A DNA stretch of 64,000 nucleotides from Lachnospiraceae bacterium (GTDB lineage: Bacteria > Bacillota > Clostridia > Lachnospirales > Lachnospiraceae): contig SVEH01000018.1 of assembly GCA_015057455.1 (NCBI GenBank), positions 1-64,000 on the forward strand, in the 5' to 3' direction. This document shows positions 36,985 through 47,214 of this stretch, piece by piece. Numbering within the stretch: the first letter of the stretch is position 1; each line of letters opens with the position of its first letter. The position numbers and the translations under genes were made by a program. Under the pieces are notes generated by a model that was not told the origin of the DNA, did no database searches, and worked only from the letters and a program-made list of their open reading frames with translations.

Positions 36985-37223
36985 ATATATTATAATACAC
37001 AAATAATTTTACATAGGTATATTGTAATAATTAAAATCTTTTTAAAAATAAGAACTATTATATTATATTGTTGTAATTATTGTAACAATTCATTAATATT
37101 ATATATAATTCACCTTATTTTCTCTGTTTTTTATACAATTTTAGACAATTATAACTTATTTTATATTCTGTTTATGATTAAAATAATCATAAACTACTAC
37201 TTAGCATCATATCTCTAATTAAA

Positions 37224-38273
37224 TTAGCAATCTGCTATATTAACCATATTCCACAAATCTGAAACAATATATATATCATTTTTGTTCAACCATTCATCAT
37301 ATGCTTTTGCAAATATATCATCTTGTCTTTTTGTTATTATCTGTTCTATATTCTCTCTTTGATGTTCCTCATCGTTCTCTTTAACACAATACAAGATACA
37401 ATATCCATTGGACATCTCTAATATGTCACTTGTTTCTTCTTCATTTAACGCGGTTGCTGCCTTACGATAAGATTTATTCTTAACATCTGATTTTACAATG
37501 ACCTCTATATCCTTTGCATCACTATACTCAAGTGCTACCTCAGAAAAACTTGTATCCTCTAGTTTAAGTTTATTACTTGCTTCTACTATTAATTCATGTG
37601 CTGTTTGCTTACTTCTTTCTATCTTATGACCATCCTTATCATACCCTTTAAATAGCACTTCTATTTGCTTTACTACTGGTACCCTAGAATCACTATCTTT
37701 TACTACAACATCCACTTCATTAGTTGCAACTTCATAAACTTTTTCTGCTAAATAATTATCATACATTACATCTTTTACTACTGCTTGAGTTATTCCATAC
37801 TTACCTTCGAGTTTTTTAAACACCTTCTCATAACACTCAATAGCTTTATCTTCTATCTCTATTTTCTCATCTGGTTCAATTTGAACACCGATTTTTTGTG
37901 CTCCATACTCTATAACCTTAGACCTTACAATCTGATTAATAACACATTCTTTAGCTGCATGTTCAAATGTTTTACCTTTTTCTACTCTAAATGCCCATAT
38001 ATCGTTAGACATTAAATTCTCATACTCACTTTTATACAGCATTACATACACCATAGCTTCGCTATATGTTACATCAATGCCACCTACTGATATCATAACT
38101 GCATCATCTTGTATTTTGTCATCTACTACATCATCATTATTCATTTTTTTATTTAGGGCTTGCTTTGTATTATTATTCTCATCTATTCCAGTTTCTTTTT
38201 CCTTACATCCGCTAAACACTACTGTTGTAGCCATTAACAGTACAAGAGCACTATATTTTATTATTTTCTTCAT
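37224..38273 (-). CDS. PrsA/SurA-like foldase lipoprotein
   Basis: Predicted surface-anchored peptidyl-prolyl isomerase or chaperone for exported proteins. The 349 residues start at the ATG at 38273, 5 bases after GGAGG. A signal peptide ends in the lipobox VFSGC (Cys about residue 22). A SurA-type N-terminal helical region follows (MISVGGIDVTYSEAMVYVML, then long amphipathic helices), and a parvulin-like C-terminal segment (about 205-300) includes FSEVALEYSDA. The rotamase signature is weak, so it may be a chaperone without isomerase activity. It lies downstream of mfd, a conserved pairing in Clostridia. Confidence 0.82.
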   Translation of the reverse strand: MKKIIKYSALVLLMATTVVFSGCKEKETGIDENNNTKQALNKKMNNDDVVDDKIQDDAVMISVGGIDVTYSEAMVYVMLYKSEYENLMSNDIWAFRVEKGKTFEHAAKECVINQIVRSKVIEYGAQKIGVQIEPDEKIEIEDKAIECYEKVFKKLEGKYGITQAVVKDVMYDNYLAEKVYEVATNEVDVVVKDSDSRVPVVKQIEVLFKGYDKDGHKIERSKQTAHELIVEASNKLKLEDTSFSEVALEYSDAKDIEVIVKSDVKNKSYRKAATALNEEETSDILEMSNGYCILYCVKENDEEHQRENIEQIITKRQDDIFAKAYDEWLNKNDIYIVSDLWNMVNIADC

Positions 38274-38412
38274 AAATTCCTCCACATAATAATCCTTGGA
38301 GTTTTTCTAGTATTCACCATACTTAAGTGTTCTTTTCATACCAACACTTTAACACATATAAAACTCAGTCTTAATTATAAATAATTATACAAACCCTTAA
38401 TTTTTATACTCT

Positions 38413-41400
38413 CTATTTTGTGGTCTTTTTTAGGCCATCTTCCATTATAATAAAATTCTTCATCATATTCAACACTTCATTTATCTCATTGCATAAATTA
38501 TTTTGTTTTTGAATAAGTTTACCTGTTTTTCTAATATCCATTGTATATTCAAAATATGGATTCTTGTCTGGAACAAAGCGAATTTTATTCTTCATTGCTT
38601 TTATAAATTCAGGTATCATAGCCACATCTATCTTTGCCTTATTATACATAGTAAACTTCACAACATTTCCCTTATTACTAATCTCTTCTACATAACAACT
38701 ATGAGCAAGGACTTTTATCATTGCTATATCTAATAAATTAGTAACTGCTTTAGGCATATCTCCAAATCTATCTATAAGCTCATCTTGAATCTCCATATGA
38801 TCATCATCATTAGATATCTCTGCTATTCTCTTATATAAATCTAACTTTTGATATTCACTTTTAACATAAGTCGGTGGAATATATGCATCAATATTAATAT
38901 CTATTGTTGTTTCATATTCTTCTTCATCCTCTGGCACTTCCCCACGCAACTTCATAATAGCTTCATTTAACATCTTACAGTATAAATCATATCCTACTGC
39001 TTCCATATGTCCATGTTGCTTGGCACCAAGTAAATTACCAGCACCTCTTATTTCTAAATCCTTCATTGCTATCTTAAAACCAGAGCCTAACTCTGTAAAC
39101 TCTTTTATAGCTTTTAATCTCTTTTCTGCAACTTCTTTTAAAACTCTATTTCTTTTATACATTAAAAAAGCATATGATGTTCTATTGCTACGACCGACTC
39201 TTCCACGAAGTTGATATAATTGGGACAATCCAAATCTATCTGCATCATCAATAATAATAGTGTTTACATTAGATATATCTAATCCTGTTTCAACTATTGT
39301 TGTTGAAACAAGTACATCTATCTCTCCATTAATAAAGCTATACATAATATTCTCTAACTCTCGCTCACTCATTTGACCATGGGCAAATGCCACATTAGCA
39401 TCAGGTACTAACTTAGCAATCATGTTAGTCATTTCAACTATTGTATTTACTTTATTATAGACATAATACACCTGACCACTTCTAGCCAACTCACGATTTA
39501 TTGCCTCTTTTATTATCTCTTCGTTATGCTCTAAAACATATGTCTGTATAGGCAATCTATCTACCGGTGGTTCTTCAAGTACACTCATATCTCTTATACC
39601 TACTAAGCTCATATGAAGTGTTCTTGGAATTGGTGTTGCAGATAATGTTAACACATCTACATCGCCTTTCATTTGTTTAATTTTTTCCTTATGGGTTACT
39701 CCAAAACGTTGTTCCTCATCAACTATTAATAATCCCAAGTTCTTAAATTCTATATCTTTAGATAAAACCCTATGTGTACCAATAACTATGTCTACTCCAC
39801 CATTTTTTAACTTAGCTATTGTTTGTTTCTGCTCTTTTGGTGTTCTAAATCTAGATAGCATCTCTATATTTACTGGAAAGTTCTTCATTCTTTGTTTAAA
39901 ATTATTATAATGTTGTTGTGCTAATATAGTCGTAGGCACCAAGAAAACTACTTGTTTACTATCCATTACAGCCTTAAATGCTGCTCTTATGGCAATCTCT
40001 GTCTTTCCATAACCTACATCTCCACATATTAACCTATCCATTATTTTCTTGCTTTCCATATCCTGTTTCGTTGCATTTATAGCATCCATTTGGTCCTTTG
40101 TTTCCTCGAATCCAAATGTTTCCTCAAATTCTCTTTGCCAAACTGTATCTTCTCCAAATTGATATCCTTCTTTTTCTTGTCTAATTGCATACAGTTTAAC
40201 TAATTCTTCCGCTATATCCTTTACTGCACCTTTAACACGTGCTTTTGTGTTCTTCCACTCTACTGAATTAAGTTTGTTTATCTTAGGCTTTTTAGCATCT
40301 GCTCCTGCAAATTTCTGCAATGAATCTAAACTAGATGCAATAACAAATAACACACCATTATCAGCATATTCTATTCTTACATAATCTTTTACAATTCCGT
40401 CTACTGTAATCTTTTCTATTCCCTTATATACACCAATTCCATGATTCTCATGAACTACATAATCATTAATATTAAGGTCTGTAAAACTTTGAATCTTCTT
40501 ACCTGAATATGTCTTTCTTTTCTTTTTCTTCTTAGCTGATTTACCAAATATATCTGAATCTGTTATATAGGCAAACTTAACTAAAGGGTATTCAAACCCC
40601 TTGTTAAATGAGCCATATACTATCATTATCTCTTTCTTTTGTACTTCCCTTTCATAGTCTTCACTATAGAAAGCATTAAGCCCTTTTTCACTTAAATCCT
40701 CAGCCATTCTTTTTGCTCTTGTTAAAGAATTTGTTATTAAAACAACTCTATAATCAATCTCTTTTAGTCTTAACAAATCATGAGCTAGCATTTCAAAATT
40801 ATTATTATAACTACTGATAGATTTTACAACCATATCATATTTTGATTTTGGTTTTAATAAGTCTATTTTATAATCCATTGTACTAAGAGCAATTGTTCGC
40901 ATGCTATTTAGCTTAGCATAGGCTTGCTTATATGTTCGTATTACATCCATTTGACTAGGAAGAATATATCCTTTTTCCAATCTTGATGACATACTTTCAC
41001 TAAACTCAATTTCTATTGCTCTTCCTTTTTCTTGAGTTCTAGCTGCCTCATCTATACAAATAATCGATTCTTCTTTAAAGTAATCTAAAAATGATACTGT
41101 ATTATCATAAAAATACTTTATATAATTATCTATTGCAATAGAACCATTAAACATCTCTAATTGTTCTTTAAATTCTCCAACTATTCCTTTTATACGATTA
41201 GCTTCTTCGTTTTTCATATCATCACGGAGAACTTTTTCATAGTTAGCTAATTCCTTATCTATTCTTTCTAATCCTTTATCAACAATACTTTCTTCTAATA
41301 CAATCTCACTTGCTGGATATATAGTTACTGATGAAACATTCTCTATAGAACGTTGTGATTCCACATCAAATGTTCTAATTGTATCTACTTCATCATCCCA

Positions 41401-41979
41401 CAATTCAATTCTATATGGCGCTTCTTCTGTAAGAGGGAAAATATCGATTATTCCACCTCTTATTGTGTACTCACCTGGACTCTCAACTTGCGTAACTCTC
41501 TCATAACCTAGTTTAACCATATTCTTCTTGAACTGTTCCAAATCAAGTATTGAACCATTTTCAACACAAATAATATTACTTTTTATATAATCAAGTGGTA
41601 GTAAATTATCCATACCGCATTCTATTGTTGTTATAATTGTTGTAGGTAGACCTTCTGTTAATCGTCTCATTACAACTAATCTATCCCTTATTATTGCATT
41701 ACCATGAATGTCTGCTGTAAAGAAAATAATGTCCTTAGCAGGATATAAATATACATTCTTATCAAACAATTTATAATCTTCATACATCTCTTTTGCTTTT
41801 AATTCATCTGCCACAATAATAAGTTTAAACTTATATTCTCTTCCCAAACTACTAATAATCTGACTCTTCTGTCCATCGACTACACCAGTAACCTGAATAG
41901 GAAACTTATCATTTTTAATATCTTGGGCAATATCATTATATTCAATTAATTCCTCTAATGGTTGATAAAAAATATTCAT
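38413..41979 (-). CDS. mfd: Transcription-repair coupling factor
   Basis: Removes RNA polymerase stalled at lesions and recruits UvrA. Of 1188 residues, the UvrB-like N-terminal region ends near 350. The polymerase-binding domain is seen in VHENHGIGVYKGIEKI (about 500). The translocase has Walker A GDVGYGKTEIAIRAAFKA, DEEQ box LLIVDEEQRFGV and TLSATPIPRTLHMSLVG, RGRVGRSNRTSYAFLMY, and a C-terminal TRCF domain. AAGGAAGG precedes the ATG. It lies between pth and the foldase gene, as in other Firmicutes. Confidence 0.97.
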   Translation of the reverse strand: MNIFYQPLEELIEYNDIAQDIKNDKFPIQVTGVVDGQKSQIISSLGREYKFKLIIVADELKAKEMYEDYKLFDKNVYLYPAKDIIFFTADIHGNAIIRDRLVVMRRLTEGLPTTIITTIECGMDNLLPLDYIKSNIICVENGSILDLEQFKKNMVKLGYERVTQVESPGEYTIRGGIIDIFPLTEEAPYRIELWDDEVDTIRTFDVESQRSIENVSSVTIYPASEIVLEESIVDKGLERIDKELANYEKVLRDDMKNEEANRIKGIVGEFKEQLEMFNGSIAIDNYIKYFYDNTVSFLDYFKEESIICIDEAARTQEKGRAIEIEFSESMSSRLEKGYILPSQMDVIRTYKQAYAKLNSMRTIALSTMDYKIDLLKPKSKYDMVVKSISSYNNNFEMLAHDLLRLKEIDYRVVLITNSLTRAKRMAEDLSEKGLNAFYSEDYEREVQKKEIMIVYGSFNKGFEYPLVKFAYITDSDIFGKSAKKKKKRKTYSGKKIQSFTDLNINDYVVHENHGIGVYKGIEKITVDGIVKDYVRIEYADNGVLFVIASSLDSLQKFAGADAKKPKINKLNSVEWKNTKARVKGAVKDIAEELVKLYAIRQEKEGYQFGEDTVWQREFEETFGFEETKDQMDAINATKQDMESKKIMDRLICGDVGYGKTEIAIRAAFKAVMDSKQVVFLVPTTILAQQHYNNFKQRMKNFPVNIEMLSRFRTPKEQKQTIAKLKNGGVDIVIGTHRVLSKDIEFKNLGLLIVDEEQRFGVTHKEKIKQMKGDVDVLTLSATPIPRTLHMSLVGIRDMSVLEEPPVDRLPIQTYVLEHNEEIIKEAINRELARSGQVYYVYNKVNTIVEMTNMIAKLVPDANVAFAHGQMSERELENIMYSFINGEIDVLVSTTIVETGLDISNVNTIIIDDADRFGLSQLYQLRGRVGRSNRTSYAFLMYKRNRVLKEVAEKRLKAIKEFTELGSGFKIAMKDLEIRGAGNLLGAKQHGHMEAVGYDLYCKMLNEAIMKLRGEVPEDEEEYETTIDINIDAYIPPTYVKSEYQKLDLYKRIAEISNDDDHMEIQDELIDRFGDMPKAVTNLLDIAMIKVLAHSCYVEEISNKGNVVKFTMYNKAKIDVAMIPEFIKAMKNKIRFVPDKNPYFEYTMDIRKTGKLIQKQNNLCNEINEVLNMMKNFIIMEDGLKKTTK

Positions 41980-42104
41980 AGGTTTCCTTCCTTTCTATAA
42001 TTACTAGTCCTAACCTTATATTTAGCCAGCAAGTTTACTTATACTTATTATTATACTTATTTTTAATTTAATAATAACTAATCTATATAATATATGTTCT
42101 TACT

Positions 42105-42665
42105 CTAGTTATGATTATTCATTGCATATCCCACATCTTCTCTAAGAATATCTGCAACAGCCACACAAGATTCTTCAATAGATTTATCCACTTCTACCCT
42201 ATCTTCATCAGAAAATCTTCCAAGTACAAAATCCACCAAATCCCATTCTTTAGGCTTATTTCCAACTCCAACTTTAATTCTATTAAATACATCTGAACCT
42301 AAGTGTTGAATAATATTCTTTATTCCATTATGTCCGCCAGCGCTACCTTTTCTTTTAATTCTAATCTTTCCAACATCTAAACTTATATCATCATAAATAA
42401 TGATTAACTCATCTTCACTATCAGATTTATAATAATCAATTAATTCTCTAACACTTTCTCCACTAAGGTTCATATATGTCATAGGCTTCGCTAAAATAAC
42501 CTTAATACCTTCAATCATACCTTTTCCACATATAGCCTTGTGTTTCATAAAATCCATAGCTATTCCATATTTGTCTGCAATATAATCTATTGTATCAAAT
42601 CCAACATTATGCCTAGTATGTGCATACTTATCAGTTGGATTCCCTAATCCTACTATAATATACAT
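42105..42665 (-). CDS. pth: Peptidyl-tRNA hydrolase
   Basis: Releases tRNA from prematurely dropped peptidyl-tRNAs. The 186 residues start at the ATG at 42665 (MYIIVGLGNPTDKYAHTRHN), which holds the catalytic His of the HNVGF motif and the conserved Asn of GLGNP. LAKPMTYMNLSGESVRELIDYY and IYDDISLDVGKIRIKRKGSAGGHNGIK are also family signatures. GGAG lies 8 bases upstream. It precedes mfd in the conserved order. Confidence 0.96.
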   Translation of the reverse strand: MYIIVGLGNPTDKYAHTRHNVGFDTIDYIADKYGIAMDFMKHKAICGKGMIEGIKVILAKPMTYMNLSGESVRELIDYYKSDSEDELIIIYDDISLDVGKIRIKRKGSAGGHNGIKNIIQHLGSDVFNRIKVGVGNKPKEWDLVDFVLGRFSDEDRVEVDKSIEESCVAVADILREDVGYAMNNHN

Positions 42666-42739
42666 AAATTCATCTCCATTCCAACTATACAATTATACTT
42701 TAAATCCCCTATTTTGACTACCCTAAAAAACTAGAATAA

Positions 42740-42763
42740 TAGGCTCCACTTGCGCGGAGCCTA
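42740..42763 (-). terminator. Terminator after the TPR-MORN gene
   Basis: Stem TAGGCTCC/GGAGCCTA (42740-42747, 42756-42763) with an 8-base loop, 12 bases after the stop codon, followed on the minus strand by TTATTCTAGTTTTTT. Confidence 0.8.
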
Positions 42764-42774
42764 AAAATACAAAT

Positions 42775-44529
42775 TTATAATCCATTAACTTTCCAAATTA
42801 ATGTTTTTTTAGTTGCTACAACCTCAGATTTCTTATTTCCAACATAGTAATAACCTATGATTTTATCACCTGAACTTGTTTTTTGAATCTTTCCTTTTTT
42901 ATCTTTTATATATTGCAACACTCCATTTTTAGCTGTATAGTTTAATGTCACAGTCTTATTTCCATAATTAGCTTTATCATATTTAGATATTTTCATTTTC
43001 CCATTTTCATACCCATGAACAAATGACCCACTAGTAACTGTTTTATATATAACTTTTCCTTTTTTCTTTATACTATATTGTACTATTCCTTTTCCATTAG
43101 GATAATCATTTAACCAACTTCCCGAATAAATATATGTTATAATCTTTCCATCTTTTTTGGTGCTTGCTATATAATGTCCTCTACCATGTTTCTTTCCATT
43201 TTTCCAATTACCATAATATAAATATTGATTCTTATATACTGCAAGTCCTAAGCCACTTATCTGTCTATCTACAAATTTACCTAATGCATTATAATATGTT
43301 ACATTATTTACAGTAGCCATTGTTTTATAGGTTTTAGTATTTAAACATTTCTCTAATTCTAATATGTTATTGTTTTCTGCCATATCCTCACAATAACTGT
43401 ATAGATTCTTATAATATGCACTATAACTATTTACGTATTTCTTTATTTTACCTATCTTTGTACGCAAATTAACTAAATTATCATATTTTCCTACCATAAG
43501 ACTATTATTTTTATACACACTTAAAACTTTTATTCCTTCATTAAGTATTCCTATAGCCTCATCATATTTATTGTCCCTTGTATAAGTATTTGCCATAGCT
43601 ACATATAATCGATAATCACGATGATTTATCTCTTTAGCTTCCTTATATTTCAAAATTGCTGTATCTAAATCTCCTTTTATATATGCCCTACACACTGCTA
43701 AATACTTTTCATTGTACTCTGTACTATTTAATATTTTATCTAACTTATTAATTTCACTATTTAGCACCTCTAAGGTTTGTCTCGCAACTTGTCCTCTTGT
43801 ATTTAAACAAGTTTCAACTCCACTTGCCAATATATTTATAGCCTTATCATATTCACCTCTTGCAGCATAAATATTAGAAACTAATAGATACGCTTTACTC
43901 TCATCTGGCTTGGCATCTATTGCTTTAGTATATGCATCCAATCTATCATCTTCTGTAATTAAGTGATTCCCATCATCCGCAATTGATAAATATTCATTAT
44001 ACTTCTCTATTGCTTTATCTGTTTTTAATTCTTCCATTCTATCATATATCACTGGAGCATTATTAACTTTATATTCCTGTTGTAAAAAACTTATTCCTTT
44101 ATCATATTCTCCTACACAACCATATAAATATCCTATTTGAGATATAAATTCTGTGTTATCTACTGTCTTTAATTTTAATCCTTTTTCTAATATTTTAATT
44201 GCCTTATTATACTCCATTTCATGAATATATTCTGTTGATTGTTCTATATATGTTTTATACTTATGCTCTTCAATTTTTTCTACGACCAATTTAGGTACAA
44301 ATGTAATTATAAAAATACACGCCAAAATAAACGCAACCGTTCTTACTACAACATCTGCAATCTCTTCTCTTCTTTTTAACCAATAGTGATTATTTATCCT
44401 TATTTGAGAAAATGTTGTAGGCTGCATTATTTTGGCATACTCTTCTTTACTTATATATCTGCATCCAGATAATTTGAAATATTTCTTCTCACTTACCTGA
44501 GCCTCATTAGACATATATTCATTAAGCAT
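42775..44529 (-). CDS. Membrane-anchored TPR and MORN repeat protein
   Basis: A 584-residue protein. A roughly 50-residue N-terminal cytoplasmic segment precedes one membrane helix (VVVRTVAFILACIFIITFVP, about 60-80). Then come TPR-like repeats (about 95-345; for example YNKAIKILEKGLKL, GEYDKAINILASGVE and NKYDEAIGILNEGIKV). Three MORN motifs follow (YYGNWKNGKKHGRGHYI, YSGSWLNDYPNGKGIVQY, SGSFVHGYENGKMKIS). No catalytic motif is seen; a scaffold role outside the membrane is plausible. It starts 12 bases after the antiporter stop, so it is the last gene of a three-gene operon. I prefer the ATG at 44529 over a GTG 6 bases earlier. Confidence 0.8.
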   Translation of the reverse strand: MLNEYMSNEAQVSEKKYFKLSGCRYISKEEYAKIMQPTTFSQIRINNHYWLKRREEIADVVVRTVAFILACIFIITFVPKLVVEKIEEHKYKTYIEQSTEYIHEMEYNKAIKILEKGLKLKTVDNTEFISQIGYLYGCVGEYDKGISFLQQEYKVNNAPVIYDRMEELKTDKAIEKYNEYLSIADDGNHLITEDDRLDAYTKAIDAKPDESKAYLLVSNIYAARGEYDKAINILASGVETCLNTRGQVARQTLEVLNSEINKLDKILNSTEYNEKYLAVCRAYIKGDLDTAILKYKEAKEINHRDYRLYVAMANTYTRDNKYDEAIGILNEGIKVLSVYKNNSLMVGKYDNLVNLRTKIGKIKKYVNSYSAYYKNLYSYCEDMAENNNILELEKCLNTKTYKTMATVNNVTYYNALGKFVDRQISGLGLAVYKNQYLYYGNWKNGKKHGRGHYIASTKKDGKIITYIYSGSWLNDYPNGKGIVQYSIKKKGKVIYKTVTSGSFVHGYENGKMKISKYDKANYGNKTVTLNYTAKNGVLQYIKDKKGKIQKTSSGDKIIGYYYVGNKKSEVVATKKTLIWKVNGL

Positions 44530-44541
44530 AAGCACATTCCT

Positions 44542-45807
44542 TTACATCATTTCAATATCAAATATTCCTTCATTTTTTATTTGTTGCCTTCTAAGCCAAT
44601 ACCCTGCTATTAATGATGAAAACATTGTTGTTAATACTAACACTGTAAAATATTCTATATTTATTATTTTATAGTTATATGCAACTGTAGCTAAAACAAT
44701 TCCTGGACCGCCTCTAGCATTCATTGCAATTCCAAAGTTCATAATTACTCTATTATCCATTTTAGTAAATAATTTTAATGTCAAAACTGTTCCCAATCCT
44801 TCTAATAGAAATGCTATTACAAAAAACAATACAAATCTTACCAATGAAAAATGATTTAACAAGTTTAACTGTATACCCACTAATGCAAAATATACTGGAA
44901 CAAAAAATGAAAATGCAAAATCACTTATACATTTAACTCTTTCATTAACATTATTATCTTTTGTTGTAATACATCTCAACAAATATCCCACCAAAAAGGA
45001 TGAATACATAATGTTTATTTTTAATAAGCTTAGTAATGCTATAAAAAATAACATAACTATAAAACATATTTGTAAGAATGAAGTGTCATTTTTAAATACC
45101 ACCTTAATTTTCTTTAAAAGATGTCCAATATATTTTATTCCTAGAAACATTCCAATTGTAATCATAACTGTTCCTAGCATATCGATTATATTCATCTCAT
45201 CTGATATAGTGATATTTATTGCCATGTTTAACAATATCCATAAACACAAATCTTGTAGCGTTGATGCTGTTAAAACTGTACTTGCAAATTTACTTTCTAT
45301 AATATTCATATCAAAAAATATTTTTGATATAACTGGGATAGATGTAATTGCAATTCCAATTAAAAATACCATTGCAAATGTTATATTTTGTCCTTCTTCA
45401 CCTATAAAATACTTTTTAAAAATATTTATAAATGGTATGCCTAAAACCATAGGTATTACTGTTGCACCAAAAAATAATGCAATATACACTTTTACATTAT
45501 TTTTTTTAAAATTAAATTTGGTATTATATCCAGAAGAAAACATTAGAAATATTAACCCTAATTGGTAAAATACATTAAGTACTTTTCCTTCTTCAGCATA
45601 TTGATTAAAAATCATCTGAGTAAACTTTGGTGCCACCGCTCCTATAAATGTCCCACCAAACAGCATTCCACCTATTATTTCTCCCACAACTTTAGGTGCT
45701 TTTATTTTCTCAAATAGTCTTCCACATAAGTATGCGCCTAACATCAAAAAACCTAAAGCAAGCAATGTATATGTAATCTCGCTATCTGCAAGAGTTTTCA
45801 TTGTCAT
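44542..45807 (-). CDS. Cation/proton antiporter (CPA2, KefB/NapA-like), no RCK domain
   Basis: A 421-residue membrane transporter of the Na+(K+)/H+ exchanger family. About 12 hydrophobic segments are visible, with KAPKVVGEIIGGMLFGG near the N terminus, LGLIFLMFSSGYNTKF (the site where family members often carry an Asp, here Ser-Gly), and MNARGGPGIVLATVAY late, with the conserved Arg. The usual C-terminal TrkA/RCK regulatory domain is missing: the protein stops soon after the last helix. It overlaps the upstream stop by one base (TAATG), so translation is coupled to the GGDEF-like gene. Ion specificity cannot be read. Confidence 0.85.
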   Translation of the reverse strand: MTMKTLADSEITYTLLALGFLMLGAYLCGRLFEKIKAPKVVGEIIGGMLFGGTFIGAVAPKFTQMIFNQYAEEGKVLNVFYQLGLIFLMFSSGYNTKFNFKKNNVKVYIALFFGATVIPMVLGIPFINIFKKYFIGEEGQNITFAMVFLIGIAITSIPVISKIFFDMNIIESKFASTVLTASTLQDLCLWILLNMAINITISDEMNIIDMLGTVMITIGMFLGIKYIGHLLKKIKVVFKNDTSFLQICFIVMLFFIALLSLLKINIMYSSFLVGYLLRCITTKDNNVNERVKCISDFAFSFFVPVYFALVGIQLNLLNHFSLVRFVLFFVIAFLLEGLGTVLTLKLFTKMDNRVIMNFGIAMNARGGPGIVLATVAYNYKIINIEYFTVLVLTTMFSSLIAGYWLRRQQIKNEGIFDIEMM

Positions 45808-46958
45808 TACTTAGTCCTCCTATAAAGAATTTCTTTTTGTCTTATTAATTCTTTTTCAGTCTTTTTTAATATATTTTCCATACTTTCTTCTTCCGTATTA
45901 TCAAAACATTCTTCTGCAATAACTACATCATATCTAAATTTATATTCTTTATTTGCTATATTTACATCCTTCTTTACTAACATTGTTTCTTTAACAATAT
46001 CCTTCTTTTCAACGCCAATATATATAGCAGCAAAAACATCTCCTCTTATTCTATATATATTATTTACAGCTTTTAAGTTTTGAGAAATAATATTAGCTGT
46101 TCTAACAATAAGTTCATCACCTACAAGCAAGCCTTGCTCATCATTTATACTACTTAAATTAGACACATCACATAAAACAACACCAATTTTTTCATATGAA
46201 CTTTTAGTGGCAAAATACTTATCATTATAAACTTTAAGATCCTCTCTAAAAGCTTGTCTATTTTTAACACCTGTCTCAATATCTATACTAACTCTATTTT
46301 TACTTTCTTCTGAATTATCTTCTAACGTTAAATAAACTGCAATTGTTATTAAAGCTATTGAGCCACCTGTAAGCAATAGTTCTGGTATATTCACTTGTAG
46401 AACTATATCTACTAACATAAGTGATGTTATTGTTTCTAATGTTACAACAGTTGTTCTATCTAATCTTTTTCTATTTATAAATATCATAATCATTGAAGCA
46501 ATAACATATACAACTCCAATTCCAAACCAAAATTGAACGTATGGCCCTCCTACATAATATGTACCACGTCCTTTTATATAATCAAAATCTTTAAATGGGG
46601 ATGCAAATATATATCCTATTATAAAAATGCTACCTGCATTTATTATTTTTTTTGCAATTGCTGATGTATATATCAACTTAACAACATAACTCATAAAATA
46701 ATAACAAAATAATACTGCAAAACCAACAACAAATATATGCGCAATTCTATTTATTAATTTCAACTCTGGCCTATTAGGGACAACATTAACAAGATATATA
46801 GTTATTGTATCAAATGTAACTTGCAATAGCGCAGTTATACATATTTTTTGAAACTCTTTTCTCGTATTAATTTTTTTACTTAGCGTTGTATATATTAATA
46901 GCAATAACAAAAAACACACACATATAATTTGACATCTCATTATTAATAATATTTGCAT
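45807..46958 (-). CDS. Multi-pass membrane protein with a degenerate GGDEF domain
   Basis: A 383-residue protein: six or seven membrane helices in the first about 215 residues, then a GGDEF-fold domain. The domain shows DIETGVKNRQAFREDL, VVLCDVSNLSSINDEQGLLVGDELI (metal-site Asp and the N/D nucleotide motif) and YRIRGDVFAAIY where RxGGDEF should be. RGDVF lacks the first Gly and the catalytic Glu, so cyclase activity is unlikely; it may bind nucleotide or signal to its partners. GAGGAG precedes the ATG. It is the first gene of the operon with the antiporter and TPR-MORN protein. Confidence 0.85.
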   Translation of the reverse strand: MQILLIMRCQIICVCFLLLLLIYTTLSKKINTRKEFQKICITALLQVTFDTITIYLVNVVPNRPELKLINRIAHIFVVGFAVLFCYYFMSYVVKLIYTSAIAKKIINAGSIFIIGYIFASPFKDFDYIKGRGTYYVGGPYVQFWFGIGVVYVIASMIMIFINRKRLDRTTVVTLETITSLMLVDIVLQVNIPELLLTGGSIALITIAVYLTLEDNSEESKNRVSIDIETGVKNRQAFREDLKVYNDKYFATKSSYEKIGVVLCDVSNLSSINDEQGLLVGDELIVRTANIISQNLKAVNNIYRIRGDVFAAIYIGVEKKDIVKETMLVKKDVNIANKEYKFRYDVVIAEECFDNTEEESMENILKKTEKELIRQKEILYRRTK

Positions 46959-47030
46959 AATATTTCTCCTCTGTACACTGGTTATTCTATTTTATAAAAC
47001 TAAATCATTTCAAATTCTAATTTATTTCAA

Positions 47031-47068
47031 CATAGAAATATTATATATTGTTACATTACATTTCTATG
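47031..47068. repeat. Inverted repeat between tuf and the GGDEF-like operon
   Basis: CATAGAAAT (47031-47039) and ATTTCTATG (47060-47068) form a perfect 9-bp stem around a 20-base loop, about 75 bases upstream of the GGDEF-like start. It could be an operator for that operon. Confidence 0.4.
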
Positions 47069-47140
47069 CAATAAACCAATTTTTGTATCGTCTAATTATA
47101 TGTTTTAATTTATATAATTTATATTAAAAATTATAATTAT

Positions 47141-47174
47141 GCAAAAAGGGCTTTCAAGCACAGCTTGAAAGCCC
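47141..47174 (-). terminator. Terminator after tuf
   Basis: Perfect 12-bp stem GGGCTTTCAAGC/GCTTGAAAGCCC (47148-47159, 47163-47174) with a 3-base loop, followed on the minus strand by five T residues. Confidence 0.93.
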
Positions 47175-47214
47175 TAATAAGTCTTATATTATTGATTTGA
47201 AACTATCAATGGAA

